A stretch of DNA of 5,891 nucleotides, from contig PLXL01000262.1 in NCBI GenBank assembly GCA_003153215.1, forward strand, positions 6,535 through 12,425. The letters run 5' to 3'. Of the stretch, positions 1 to 5,891 are shown piece by piece. The first letter of the stretch is position 1; every line of letters begins with the position of its first letter. The notes under the pieces are model-generated. The model was not told the DNA's origin. It ran no database searches and saw only the letters and a list, made by a program, of their open reading frames with translations. Origin of the DNA: Candidatus Dormiibacterota bacterium (lineage in GTDB: Bacteria > Chloroflexota > Dormibacteria > Aeolococcales > Aeolococcaceae). A program made the position numbers and the translations under genes.

Positions 1-2
1 CC

Positions 3-125
3 CCCGGGTACGGCCCGCCGCCCGGTTACGGACCGCCGCCGGGCTACGGGCCGCCGCCGGGCTACGGCCCGCCTCCCGGCTACCGTCCTCCCCGGGGTTA
101 CGGCCCTCCGGGATACGCTCCCGCC
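3..125 (+). repeat. 18-bp coding tandem repeat (PGYGPP units)
   Basis: About six to seven units in frame with the membrane protein gene. Units at 3-20, 21-38, 39-56 and 57-74 each encode PGYGPP exactly, with only third-position differences. The unit at 75-92 becomes PGYRPP, and 93-125 decays to RGYGP and PGYAPA. The array may continue to the left of the window. Because wobble bases vary while the peptide is constant, the repeat looks maintained at protein level rather than being a very recent duplication. The peptide is a flexible, probably cytoplasmic, Pro/Gly/Tyr-rich tail ahead of the first membrane helix. Confidence 0.9.
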
Positions 126-1061
126 GGATTCCCTGCCTGGGCCTGGGCGCCCCCGGTCACCGGCTCGGGCAGGTTCCGGGCCCAGTCGTTCGGTGAGCTG
201 CTGGACTCGACTTTCACGGTCTACCGCCGGAAGTTCTTGATCATCCTGGCGATCACCGCCCTCTTCCAACTGCCCTACCTCGCCGTCGAGTTCCTCTTCG
301 AGCGATCCGCGCTCGGGACCCTCCTCAACTTCTCCTCGCAGCCCCAGCCGACCACCTCGACAGCCGCCCTCAACGCGCTCGGGCCCGTGCTGACCGCCGA
401 GATCACCATCCTCGCCATCTCTCTCGCCTACTACCTCCTCCTGCTGCCCCTGGCCCAGGGAGCGGTCATCCGCGTGGTGAGCGACGAGTACCTGGACCGG
501 CCCTCCGGCGTGGGCCCCGCGCTGAGCACGGCGTGGCATCGCATCGGGGGACTGATCGGTTACGTCCTGCTCGAGCTGGGGATCTGGGTCGGCCCGCTGC
601 TGATCGCCGGCCTGCTCGCTTTCCTGGTCCTGCTGGGGGGCGGTGGACCTGCCGCCGTGGGAGTCTTCTTCCTCTTGCTGGTGGCCTGGCTGGCCTACTT
701 CCTCTTCACCTACATCAGGATGTGCCTCGGCATCCAGTCCGTCGTCCTGGAGCGGCTCTCGCCGGTGGCCGCCCTCCGACGGAGCATGCGGCTGACCCGC
801 GGCTCCTTCTGGCGGATCGTCCTCTTCTACATCGTCATCGCGGTGGTGAGCGGCATCTTGAGCGACGTCCTCAGCCTGCTCACCGGCCTGGTGGTCAGCG
901 GTGCGCCGATCGGTACCCGAGCGGTGATCGAGGTGCTCGCCTCCGGCGTTGTCCAGATCTTCACCTCGCCCTTCATCCTCATCCTGCTCACACTCGTCTA
1001 CTACGACATCCGGATCCGCCGCGAGGCCTTCGATATCGAGATGCTCGCCCAGTCGCTCTGA
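3..1061 (+). CDS. Multi-pass membrane protein, glycerophosphodiester phosphodiesterase membrane-domain-like (5' partial)
   Basis: The frame is open from the left edge, so the true start lies outside the window; the TTG at 237 is an internal Leu codon. Of the 352 visible residues, 1-41 are PGYGPP repeats and 42-60 a Pro/Trp-rich linker. Next comes a segment (about 61-78) beginning SFGELLDSTFTVYRRKF, then about six hydrophobic helices near residues 79-98, 127-150, 182-212, 217-240, 268-292 and 313-335. The SFGE-LLD opening and the C-terminal YYDIRIRREAFD ending are typical of bacterial proteins annotated as membrane domain of glycerophosphoryl diester phosphodiesterase (DUF7847-like). These usually lack the catalytic phosphodiesterase domain, and none is visible here. 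The molecular role is unknown; I infer an integral membrane accessory factor. The stop is 5 bp before the next gene, so co-transcription with the DUF4129 gene is likely. The family call is firm; the function is not. Confidence 0.82.
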   Translation, partial: PGYGPPPGYGPPPGYGPPPGYGPPPGYRPPRGYGPPGYAPAGFPAWAWAPPVTGSGRFRAQSFGELLDSTFTVYRRKFLIILAITALFQLPYLAVEFLFERSALGTLLNFSSQPQPTTSTAALNALGPVLTAEITILAISLAYYLLLLPLAQGAVIRVVSDEYLDRPSGVGPALSTAWHRIGGLIGYVLLELGIWVGPLLIAGLLAFLVLLGGGGPAAVGVFFLLLVAWLAYFLFTYIRMCLGIQSVVLERLSPVAALRRSMRLTRGSFWRIVLFYIVIAVVSGILSDVLSLLTGLVVSGAPIGTRAVIEVLASGVVQIFTSPFILILLTLVYYDIRIRREAFDIEMLAQSL

Positions 1062-1066
1062 CCGTG

Positions 1067-1993
1067 ATGCCTGGCCGCCGCCCTCTCCTCGTCCTGCCGC
1101 TCCTCGCCGGCGCAGTCGCCCTTCTGGTGGGTGCCGTTCCCGCCGCGGCGTCGGGCTGCAGCACCGATTACGTCGCCCAGCTCCGCCAGGTCCGGAACGA
1201 CCTCGAGGCGGGCTCCGCCATCCCGTCGGCGGTGCAGCAGCTCCAGGCACTGGCATCCGCGGACGGGGCGACCGCCGCACTCGATCCGGTGATCTCCGAC
1301 CTTCAGGGCGGCGACCTCGCGGGCGCCGAGGGACTGCTCGGCACCGAGGTCGCGACCCTCCAGAGCCCGGGCGGTTCGGGCTGCGGCGCCGAGACGGGCA
1401 GCCAGCGCCAGGCGCTCTCCGGCGTCTACCACTCCCCGACCTTCGCCAACCTCGATCAGCCGCCTCCCTCGGACTGGGCCCAGCAGCTGCTCGACGACAT
1501 CGGCAATTTCCTGAGCAGCGTGGTCGGAACCCTGGGGCCCCTGTGGGTCATCCTCGTGGCGGCCTTCATCCTCGCCGTGGCGGTGGCGTTCGCCATCTGG
1601 CGCGTCCGCCAGGTGATCGCCTCGGGGCGAGAACCGACGGTTGGCCCGGGGTCGGTCCCGGTCGAGGCCGACGCGGAGGCGGAGTGGGCGGGGGCGCTCG
1701 CGGCCTCCGAGCGTGGCGAATTCCGCGAAGCCATCCGTCGCGCCTTCCGCAGTGCTCTGGTGAGCCTCGTGCAGCGCGGGAGGCTTCCGGTGCAGCCGGC
1801 GTGGACCACCCCTGAGCTGCTCGCCCACGCCGGCGGCGACCCCGAGCTGTCCGCCCGGCTCGGGCCGGCCGCGGCGGGATTTGACCGCGCCTGGTACTCG
1901 GAGGGTCCCGTCGATGCCGACCGCTGGGAGGAGGTGCGGGGCGAGTGCCAGGCGATCCGCGCGCTCTCCGGCCGGGGCCGCCCACCGGCATGA
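1067..1993 (+). CDS. DUF4129 domain membrane-anchored protein with signal peptide
   Basis: The protein is 308 aa from ATG 1067. A GTG three bases earlier (1064) is an equally possible start. Residues 1-28 look like a signal peptide: R4 R5, then a long Leu/Ala/Val core, then AAA before S29. C31 after ASG gives a weak lipobox alternative. An outside domain (about 29-154) contains only two cysteines, C31 and C106. A single membrane helix lies at about 157-178. The cytoplasmic C-terminus (about 205-300) carries DUF4129 signatures: W207, the AIRRAF helix at 222-227, TTPELL at 247-252 and FDRAWY at 272-277. DUF4129 is known at the C-terminus of TgpA-type transglutaminases and as stand-alone proteins in MoxR/DUF58 clusters. 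No transglutaminase core is present here. The start is 5 bp past the upstream stop and the stop overlaps the next start (ATGA), so it is probably translationally coupled. The upstream extension of this frame to 533 is a shadow of the preceding gene. Confidence 0.88.
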   Translation: MPGRRPLLVLPLLAGAVALLVGAVPAAASGCSTDYVAQLRQVRNDLEAGSAIPSAVQQLQALASADGATAALDPVISDLQGGDLAGAEGLLGTEVATLQSPGGSGCGAETGSQRQALSGVYHSPTFANLDQPPPSDWAQQLLDDIGNFLSSVVGTLGPLWVILVAAFILAVAVAFAIWRVRQVIASGREPTVGPGSVPVEADAEAEWAGALAASERGEFREAIRRAFRSALVSLVQRGRLPVQPAWTTPELLAHAGGDPELSARLGPAAAGFDRAWYSEGPVDADRWEEVRGECQAIRALSGRGRPPA

Positions 1994-3168
1994 GGCGCTC
2001 CAACGTCACCCCGGTCGCGATCCTCGTCGCGGTGCTCGCCATCCTGGTGGTGGTCCTCGTCATCGCCGCCCCAGGCTCCGGCGGGGACGACGACTACACC
2101 AGCACGGGCAACGACAAGGTCGGAACCCTCGCCCTCTACGACTGGCTCCAGGCGATCGGCGACAACGTCAACCGCATCGACTCCGAGTTCACCCTTCAGG
2201 ACACCGACGTGCTGATATCGGCTGCGCCCCTCGACGAGTACGCCTACACCGCGAGCGACGACGCGATCCTGACGGCCTTCCTGCGCGGTGGTGGAGAGGT
2301 GATCCTCGCCGTCGGCGACCCCGACGCGGCGGCGGCGGTGCTCCAGCCGCTCGGGATCGACGCGGAGGCCTCGGACGCCAGTGCCGCCTCCCCCAGTCAG
2401 CCGTACCCGGGGAGCACCGGCGTCGGCAGCGTCCCGCTCGTCCCCTTTGGGGACTCCCCGCTCGGGAACGTCTGGGCGTTCTCCGGCGGCGGCCACCTCG
2501 TGCCCCTCCTGGGTAGCGCCGCGGACCCTGTGGCCGTCGCCGTCCAGGTCGGCGCCGGCCGTCTCTACCTCATCGGGAGCGATTACCCGCTGAGCAACGA
2601 CGGGCTCCGGCGGGGGGCCTCGGCCCCCTTCATCCTCGGGCTGGTCCAGGACGCTCGCGGCACCCGGGTCGGCTTCGACGAGATCCACCATCTCGGCGCC
2701 GCCGGGACCTCGGACCAGGGGCTGACCGCCGTCTTCCAGGGGCCGCTGCTGGCCGCGGCGGCGGCCGTCGTGGTGATCGTCCTGCTCTTTCTCTGGACCA
2801 GCGGGCGCCGGCTTGGGCGGCCGCTGCCCCGACGCGACCCGGGACGAGTCCCGAGCGTCCTCGAACACATCGACGCGGTTGGTCACCTCCTCTCGCGCAC
2901 CCACGAACGGGGGGCGGTGGCGGCGCGCTATGCGGAGGAGCTGAAGCTCCGGGTGGGCAGGGTGACGGGGGTGGAGCCGCGCCTTTCCGACACCGACTTC
3001 ATGGCGGCGCTCTCGAGTTTTGGTGAAGAGCGGGCGCGCGCGGCGGGCGTCCTCCTCGGGGAGGCGAGGATCATGGCTGCTGGCCGTCCCTCGGAGAGCG
3101 AGCTGCTCGGGCTCGCCCGCCGTGTCGACGCGCTCGAGTCCGAGTGGGGCGTGGCCGCGATCCGCTGA
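1990..3168 (+). CDS. DUF4350 domain-containing membrane protein
   Basis: The protein is 392 aa. ATG 1990 is chosen because it overlaps the previous stop by four bases (ATGA) and puts a membrane helix (residues 8-27) right after R2 R3, giving an N-in topology. An Asp-rich stretch (SGGDDD) follows, then the DUF4350 domain, about 38-240, placed outside the cytoplasm. The domain begins with a conserved-looking segment, KVGTLALYDWLQAIG, and ends with GFDEIHH at 228-234, a DUF4350 hallmark. A second helix spans about 253-269. The cytoplasmic tail (about 270-392) is helical and rich in Arg and Glu, as is usual in this family. The family resembles GATase/ThuA-like folds but has no established activity. 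Neighbouring DUF4129, MoxR and DUF58 genes are its standard partners, which supports the call. I infer a membrane component acting with the MoxR-DUF58 pair. Confidence 0.87.
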   Translation: MRRSNVTPVAILVAVLAILVVVLVIAAPGSGGDDDYTSTGNDKVGTLALYDWLQAIGDNVNRIDSEFTLQDTDVLISAAPLDEYAYTASDDAILTAFLRGGGEVILAVGDPDAAAAVLQPLGIDAEASDASAASPSQPYPGSTGVGSVPLVPFGDSPLGNVWAFSGGGHLVPLLGSAADPVAVAVQVGAGRLYLIGSDYPLSNDGLRRGASAPFILGLVQDARGTRVGFDEIHHLGAAGTSDQGLTAVFQGPLLAAAAAVVVIVLLFLWTSGRRLGRPLPRRDPGRVPSVLEHIDAVGHLLSRTHERGAVAARYAEELKLRVGRVTGVEPRLSDTDFMAALSSFGEERARAAGVLLGEARIMAAGRPSESELLGLARRVDALESEWGVAAIR

Positions 3169-3296
3169 CCGCCCCGCGGCTCGAGCGGCGGGGGACGCCG
3201 CGCTTGCCTCCAGAAGGCCCGCCCTCCGGCCGCCCAGGGGCGCTGGCGACGCGGAGTACGCCCGGCGGCTCCGATTGGCTGCCACAATGCCTCCCG
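3169..3296 (+). promoter_or_regulatory. 128-bp gap before moxR; possible internal promoter
   Basis: This is the only sizeable non-coding gap among the plus-strand genes; the others are separated by 5 bp or overlap. It holds the palindrome at 3172-3193, a small CGCC/GGCG hairpin at 3231-3242, and CACAAT at 3283-3288. CACAAT matches four of six bases of a -10 hexamer and lies eight bases before the moxR ATG, the spacing expected for a leaderless transcript. No convincing -35 is visible at the right distance. No Shine-Dalgarno sequence precedes ATG 3297. The promoter reading is a weak inference. Confidence 0.22.
3172..3193. repeat. GC-rich palindrome just after the DUF4350 stop
   Basis: A 22-bp inverted repeat starts 3 bp past the stop codon. 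Six outer base pairs (CCCCGC against GCGGGG) are followed by one G-G mismatch and then two or three more pairs around a TCGA centre. As RNA it would form a strong hairpin. No T-run follows, so it is not a classical intrinsic terminator. It could be an attenuator, an mRNA-stabilising hairpin at the end of the first sub-block, or a protein-binding site. Chance is also possible in such GC-rich DNA. Confidence 0.45.
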
Positions 3297-4247
3297 ATGC
3301 CCGCCGCCGCCGACCTCCGCAGCACCGTCCAGGAGACGATCGGCCGGGCCGTGGTCGGACAGCAGCAGGTGATCGACGGGCTGCTGCTCGCGGTCCTCTG
3401 CCGCGGGCACGTGCTGCTCGAGGGCGTTCCCGGGACCGCCAAGACCCTGATGGCCCGCTGCCTCGCGGCGTCGATGGACGCCGGCTTCAAGCGGGTCCAG
3501 TTCACCCCTGACCTGCTCCCCTCGGACATCATCGGCACCAACGTGTACCGCCCCGACAGCGGCAGCTTCGAGTTCCGCCCTGGGCCGATCTTCACCGACA
3601 CCCTGCTCGCCGACGAGATCAACCGCGCTCCCGCCAAGACCCAGGCCGCACTTCTCGAGGCGATGGAGGAGCGCCAGGTCACGAGCGATGGGCAGCGGAT
3701 GCCCCTGGGCGGGCGCTTCCTGGTGGTGGCCACCCAGAACCCCATCGAGTACGAGGGGACGTATCCGCTTCCGGAAGCCCAGCTCGACCGCTTCTTCCTC
3801 AAGCTGGAGGTTCAGGTTCCGGCCCCCGCCGCCGAGGCCGAGATGCTGCGCCGCTTTGACCGGGGATTCGACCCCCACGACCTGGCGGCGGCCGGGATCG
3901 CCGCTGTGGTCAACCAGGCGGCCCTCGAGGCGGCGCGCGGTGAGGTCGCCAAGATCACGGTGAGCGACGCCATCGTCGGCTACATCGGCCAGATCGTGGC
4001 GGCGACGCGGATGAGCCCGGACCTCTCCCTGGGAGCGAGCCCGCGCGGCGCCATCGCGCTCCTCCTCGGGGGTAAGGCGATGGCGGCGCTGCGGAGCCGG
4101 GACTTCGTGGCCCCAGAGGACGTCAAGGACATCTGCGTCCCGGCGCTCCGCCACCGGCTGATCCGCCGCCCGGAGGCGGAGATCCAGGGCATCAGCGAGG
4201 TGGCGGCGGTGGAGCGGGCGGTGAACCGCGTCCCGATCCCCCGGTGA
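3297..4247 (+). CDS. MoxR-family AAA+ ATPase
   Basis: The protein is 316 aa, normal for the family. ATG 3297 is chosen because the family N-terminus begins here (helix, then VVGQQQVIDGLLLAVL). The frame stays open back to a GTG at 3144, but that extension is low-complexity and overlaps DUF4350. Motifs are intact: Walker A GVPGTAKT at 43-50, Walker B with D106 E107 followed by INRAP, sensor 1 N148 in ATQNPIEYEGTYPLPEAQLDRF (arginine finger R165), sensor 2 R250 in GASPRGA, and the C-terminal helical lid (DVKDICVPALRHR). It is a cytoplasmic ATPase expected to form a hexamer. MoxR proteins are thought to act as chaperones in maturation or remodelling of partner complexes, classically with a von Willebrand A protein such as DUF58. 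The stop overlaps the DUF58 start (GTGA), which supports co-production. The family call is near certain; the client is unknown. Confidence 0.97.
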   Translation: MPAAADLRSTVQETIGRAVVGQQQVIDGLLLAVLCRGHVLLEGVPGTAKTLMARCLAASMDAGFKRVQFTPDLLPSDIIGTNVYRPDSGSFEFRPGPIFTDTLLADEINRAPAKTQAALLEAMEERQVTSDGQRMPLGGRFLVVATQNPIEYEGTYPLPEAQLDRFFLKLEVQVPAPAAEAEMLRRFDRGFDPHDLAAAGIAAVVNQAALEAARGEVAKITVSDAIVGYIGQIVAATRMSPDLSLGASPRGAIALLLGGKAMAALRSRDFVAPEDVKDICVPALRHRLIRRPEAEIQGISEVAAVERAVNRVPIPR

Positions 4248-5560
4248 CCAGGTGGGGGGCGGCGCTCCTCATCATCGCTCTGGTCCCCCTGGCAGCCAGC
4301 GCCGCGTACCCGGATCTCTTCCTCCCCGGCATCGCCGCGTTGGCGCTGGCCGCGCTCGCCGTCCTCATCGACTCGCGGCGCGCTCCGGGGCGGGATCGCC
4401 TCAGCGTGACCCGGGAGCACGACGAGATCCTCTCCGTCGGCCGGCCCAATCCGGTGACCGTCCACATCGGGGTGCGCCCCGGCCATGGCGGAGTCCTGCG
4501 CTCGGTCCGGCCAATCCCCGCCGAGGTCCGCGACGAGCATCCACCCCGGCTCCTGGCCGAGGGGGCGGCGGGCCGTCTCGCGCTGCCCGGGACCCTGCGC
4601 TACACGCTGACCCCGGCAGGGCGCGGCGAGGAGAGGTTCGGAGCCACCGTGATCCGCTGTCCGGGACCCTGGCGTCTCGGGCTGCGTCAGTCCTCGGTCG
4701 GCGAGGGCGGGACGGTCCGGATCGACGCCGACCTGGCGGCCATCCGCGTGTACGAGGCCCTGGCCCGGCGCGGCCAGCTCGCCGAGCTGGGGGTGCGGAC
4801 CCAGCGCCGGCCGGGCGACGGCACCGAGTTCGAGAGGATCCGGGAGGCGGTCCCCGACGACCCCCAGCGCCGCATCAACTGGAAGGCGACCGCCCGCACC
4901 GGGCGGCTGATGGCGACCGAGCTGATCCCCGAACGCGCCCAGCCGGTCATCGTCTGTCTCGACCACGGCCGGCTGATGGGAGTGGGGGCAGGGGCCCTGA
5001 CCAAGCTGGACCACGCCATCAACGCCGCCCTCCTGCTCATCCACGTCGCCCTCGCCACCGGTGACCGGGTCGGGCTCTTCGCCTTCGCGGACCAGGTCAC
5101 CGTCACCCTCCCGGCCCGACCTGGGAGGCTGCAGATGCGGCGCTTCCTCGACGCGGTGCGCCCGCTCCGTGCCGGGGAGATGGAGGCCGACTACGACGAG
5201 GCGCTGGCCCAGCTGAGCCGCTGGCAGCGGCGCCGGGCGCTGGTCGTGATCTTCACCGACGTCCTCGACCCGGACCAGGGCCAGGCCCTGGTCCGCCAGT
5301 GCGCCCGGCTGCGCCGCCAGCACCTGCCGCTCGTCATCACGGTCCGCGACCCCGCTCTCGAGGACACCGCCCGGGCACGGCCCGTCGACGCGCCCTCCAC
5401 CTACGCCCGGGCGGTGGCGACCAGGCTGGTCGCCGATCGCGAGCAGACCCTCGAGCTGCTCCGTCGGAGCGGGGTCGAGAGCCTCGACGCCGACGCCAGG
5501 ACGCTCTCCCCGCGCCTGGTCAACCGCTACCTGGAGCTCAAGCGCCGCTCACTTCTCTGA
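4244..5560 (+). CDS. DUF58 domain-containing protein (MoxR partner, vWA-like)
   Basis: The protein is 438 aa, usual for the family. GTG 4244 is chosen because it overlaps the moxR stop by four bases and leads directly into two membrane helices (about 5-21 and 25-42). A beta-rich middle region follows (about 50-175). The DUF58 core opens with GDGTEFERIRE at 191-201, followed by RINWKATAR at 210-218. A von Willebrand A-like fold starts with D240 in LDHGRLM, continues with a KLDHAINAALLL helix and GDRVGLFAFAD, and includes FTDVLD with D339. The MIDAS-type sequence is DHGRL rather than DxSxS. From memory, the DxGRLM form is common among MoxR-linked DUF58 proteins, so it need not mean lost function. 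It is membrane-anchored with the core probably cytoplasmic, where it could contact MoxR. No further plus-strand gene follows. Confidence 0.95.
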   Translation: MTRWGAALLIIALVPLAASAAYPDLFLPGIAALALAALAVLIDSRRAPGRDRLSVTREHDEILSVGRPNPVTVHIGVRPGHGGVLRSVRPIPAEVRDEHPPRLLAEGAAGRLALPGTLRYTLTPAGRGEERFGATVIRCPGPWRLGLRQSSVGEGGTVRIDADLAAIRVYEALARRGQLAELGVRTQRRPGDGTEFERIREAVPDDPQRRINWKATARTGRLMATELIPERAQPVIVCLDHGRLMGVGAGALTKLDHAINAALLLIHVALATGDRVGLFAFADQVTVTLPARPGRLQMRRFLDAVRPLRAGEMEADYDEALAQLSRWQRRRALVVIFTDVLDPDQGQALVRQCARLRRQHLPLVITVRDPALEDTARARPVDAPSTYARAVATRLVADREQTLELLRRSGVESLDADARTLSPRLVNRYLELKRRSLL

Positions 5561-5630
5561 GGTCCGGCCGGCCGACCCTGTGGCACCCGCGCGATGGCTG
5601 CCGGCTGGTCTCCTCGCGCGATGCGGAAGG
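5561..5630. other. Convergent intergenic gap
   Basis: Seventy bases lie between the DUF58 stop and the stop of the minus-strand gene. A short imperfect GC hairpin, GGTC paired with GACC, lies at 5561-5577. The 9-mer CGCGCGATG occurs twice, at 5588 and 5615. No T-run follows any hairpin, so no intrinsic terminator can be called for either strand. Confidence 0.5.
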
Positions 5631-5891
5631 CTACGGCGCCGGCGGAGAGGGGGGCGGGTAGCCGGGTGCCGGGCCATAACCGGGCGGTGGCGCCATCGGA
5701 TAGCCGGCGGGGCGCAGGCCGCCAAAGGCGGCCCGAGCACTCCCGCTCACGCCGATCGCCCAGATGATCAGCGCGTTGACGACGATGAGGCCGATGCCAG
5801 GAAGCGGACTGGACCGGAACGTGTCTCCGTTGCTTGTGACGAAGGTCTGCGTTCCCCCGATGGTCGAGATGATCCCGATGATGAGCCCCAG
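5631..5891 (-). CDS. Membrane protein C-terminus with PGY-rich tail (5' partial), unidentified
   Basis: The minus-strand frame is open from the right edge to TAG (complement of 5631-5633), giving 86 visible residues; the N-terminus is outside the window. The visible part starts inside a hydrophobic helix (LGLIIGIIS), passes a short polar loop (about 14-30, TQTFVTSNGDTFRSSP), and enters a second helix (about 33-52, GIGLIVVNALIIWAIG). It ends in a 26-residue tail (61-86) made of PAGYP, PPGYGP, APGYPPP and a Pro/Ala run. Two helices plus a Pro-Gly-Tyr tail point to a small membrane protein. The family cannot be named from this fragment; an RDD-like or similar small membrane protein is only a guess. 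It is read toward the DUF58 gene, so it is not part of that operon. No better frame crosses this segment. Confidence 0.72.
   Translation of the reverse strand: MGLIIGIISTIGGTQTFVTSNGDTFRSSPLPGIGLIVVNALIIWAIGVSGSARAAFGGLRPAGYPMAPPPGYGPAPGYPPPSPPAP

Noticed and set aside
533..1066. Upstream extension of the DUF4129 frame
   Set aside because: It overlaps the well-supported membrane protein gene in another frame and encodes Arg/Pro/His-rich sequence. The signal peptide begins at 1067.
1456..3285. Long minus-strand open frame of 609 codons antisense to the DUF4129 and DUF4350 genes
   Set aside because: It spans three features on the opposite strand. Its translation is Arg/Gly/Ala/Pro-rich low complexity with no recognisable domain, typical of antisense frames in GC-rich genes with few stops.
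3144..3296. N-terminal extension of MoxR starting at GTG 3144
   Set aside because: It would overlap the DUF4350 gene and add about 51 low-complexity residues before the usual MoxR N-terminus at ATG 3297.
2928..4154. Minus-strand frame of 408 codons opposite moxR
   Set aside because: The plus strand here has an intact MoxR ATPase with all motifs. The antisense translation is His/Arg/Gly-rich and lacks structure.
3980..5323. Minus-strand frame of 447 codons opposite DUF58
   Set aside because: It mirrors a well-supported DUF58 gene and has no motif of its own.
5588..5623. Direct repeat CGCGCGATG in the convergent gap as a possible site or terminator stem
   Set aside because: Only two copies of 9 bp, made mostly of CG dinucleotides. 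The CGCGCG parts could pair, but with a 21-base loop and no T-run.

Overview
The window is very GC-rich throughout. Five closely packed genes on the plus strand fill nearly all of it, and the 3' end of one convergent minus-strand gene lies at the right edge. There are no RNA genes, mobile elements, integrases, CRISPR arrays or phage genes. The GC content, the Pro-Gly-Tyr-rich tails on membrane proteins, the lack of Shine-Dalgarno sequences and the gene set suggest a high-GC Gram-positive-like or deep-branching soil bacterium. Actinomycetota, or Chloroflexota/Dormibacterota relatives, are plausible. This is an inference from style; no phylogenetic marker is present.

Layout: (1) 3-1061, a multi-pass membrane protein resembling the glycerophosphodiester-phosphodiesterase membrane-domain family, cut off at its N-terminus and carrying tandem PGYGPP repeats. 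(2) 1067-1993, a signal-peptide-bearing, membrane-anchored DUF4129 protein. (3) 1990-3168, a DUF4350 protein with two membrane helices, overlapping gene 2 by ATGA. (4) A 128-bp gap with a GC-rich palindrome. (5) 3297-4247, a MoxR-family AAA+ ATPase. (6) 4244-5560, a DUF58 protein overlapping moxR by GTGA. (7) A 70-bp convergent gap. (8) 5631-5891 on the minus strand, the C-terminal end of an unidentified membrane protein with a PGY-rich tail.

Genes 2 to 6 form a recognisable MoxR/DUF58/DUF4129/DUF4350 module. In related clusters the MoxR ATPase is thought to act as a chaperone-like remodeller together with the von Willebrand A-like DUF58 protein. The DUF4129 and DUF4350 proteins put domains on both sides of the membrane. 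The biochemical output is unknown in most lineages. The start/stop overlaps suggest translational coupling within two sub-blocks, 1-2-3 and moxR-DUF58, separated by the 128-bp gap.

I do not see a clearly novel system here. The points most worth a second look are the gap inside the operon with its palindrome, the consistent lack of ribosome binding sites, the coding tandem repeats at both ends, and the absence of transglutaminase, SpoIIM-like and RDD partners inside the window.
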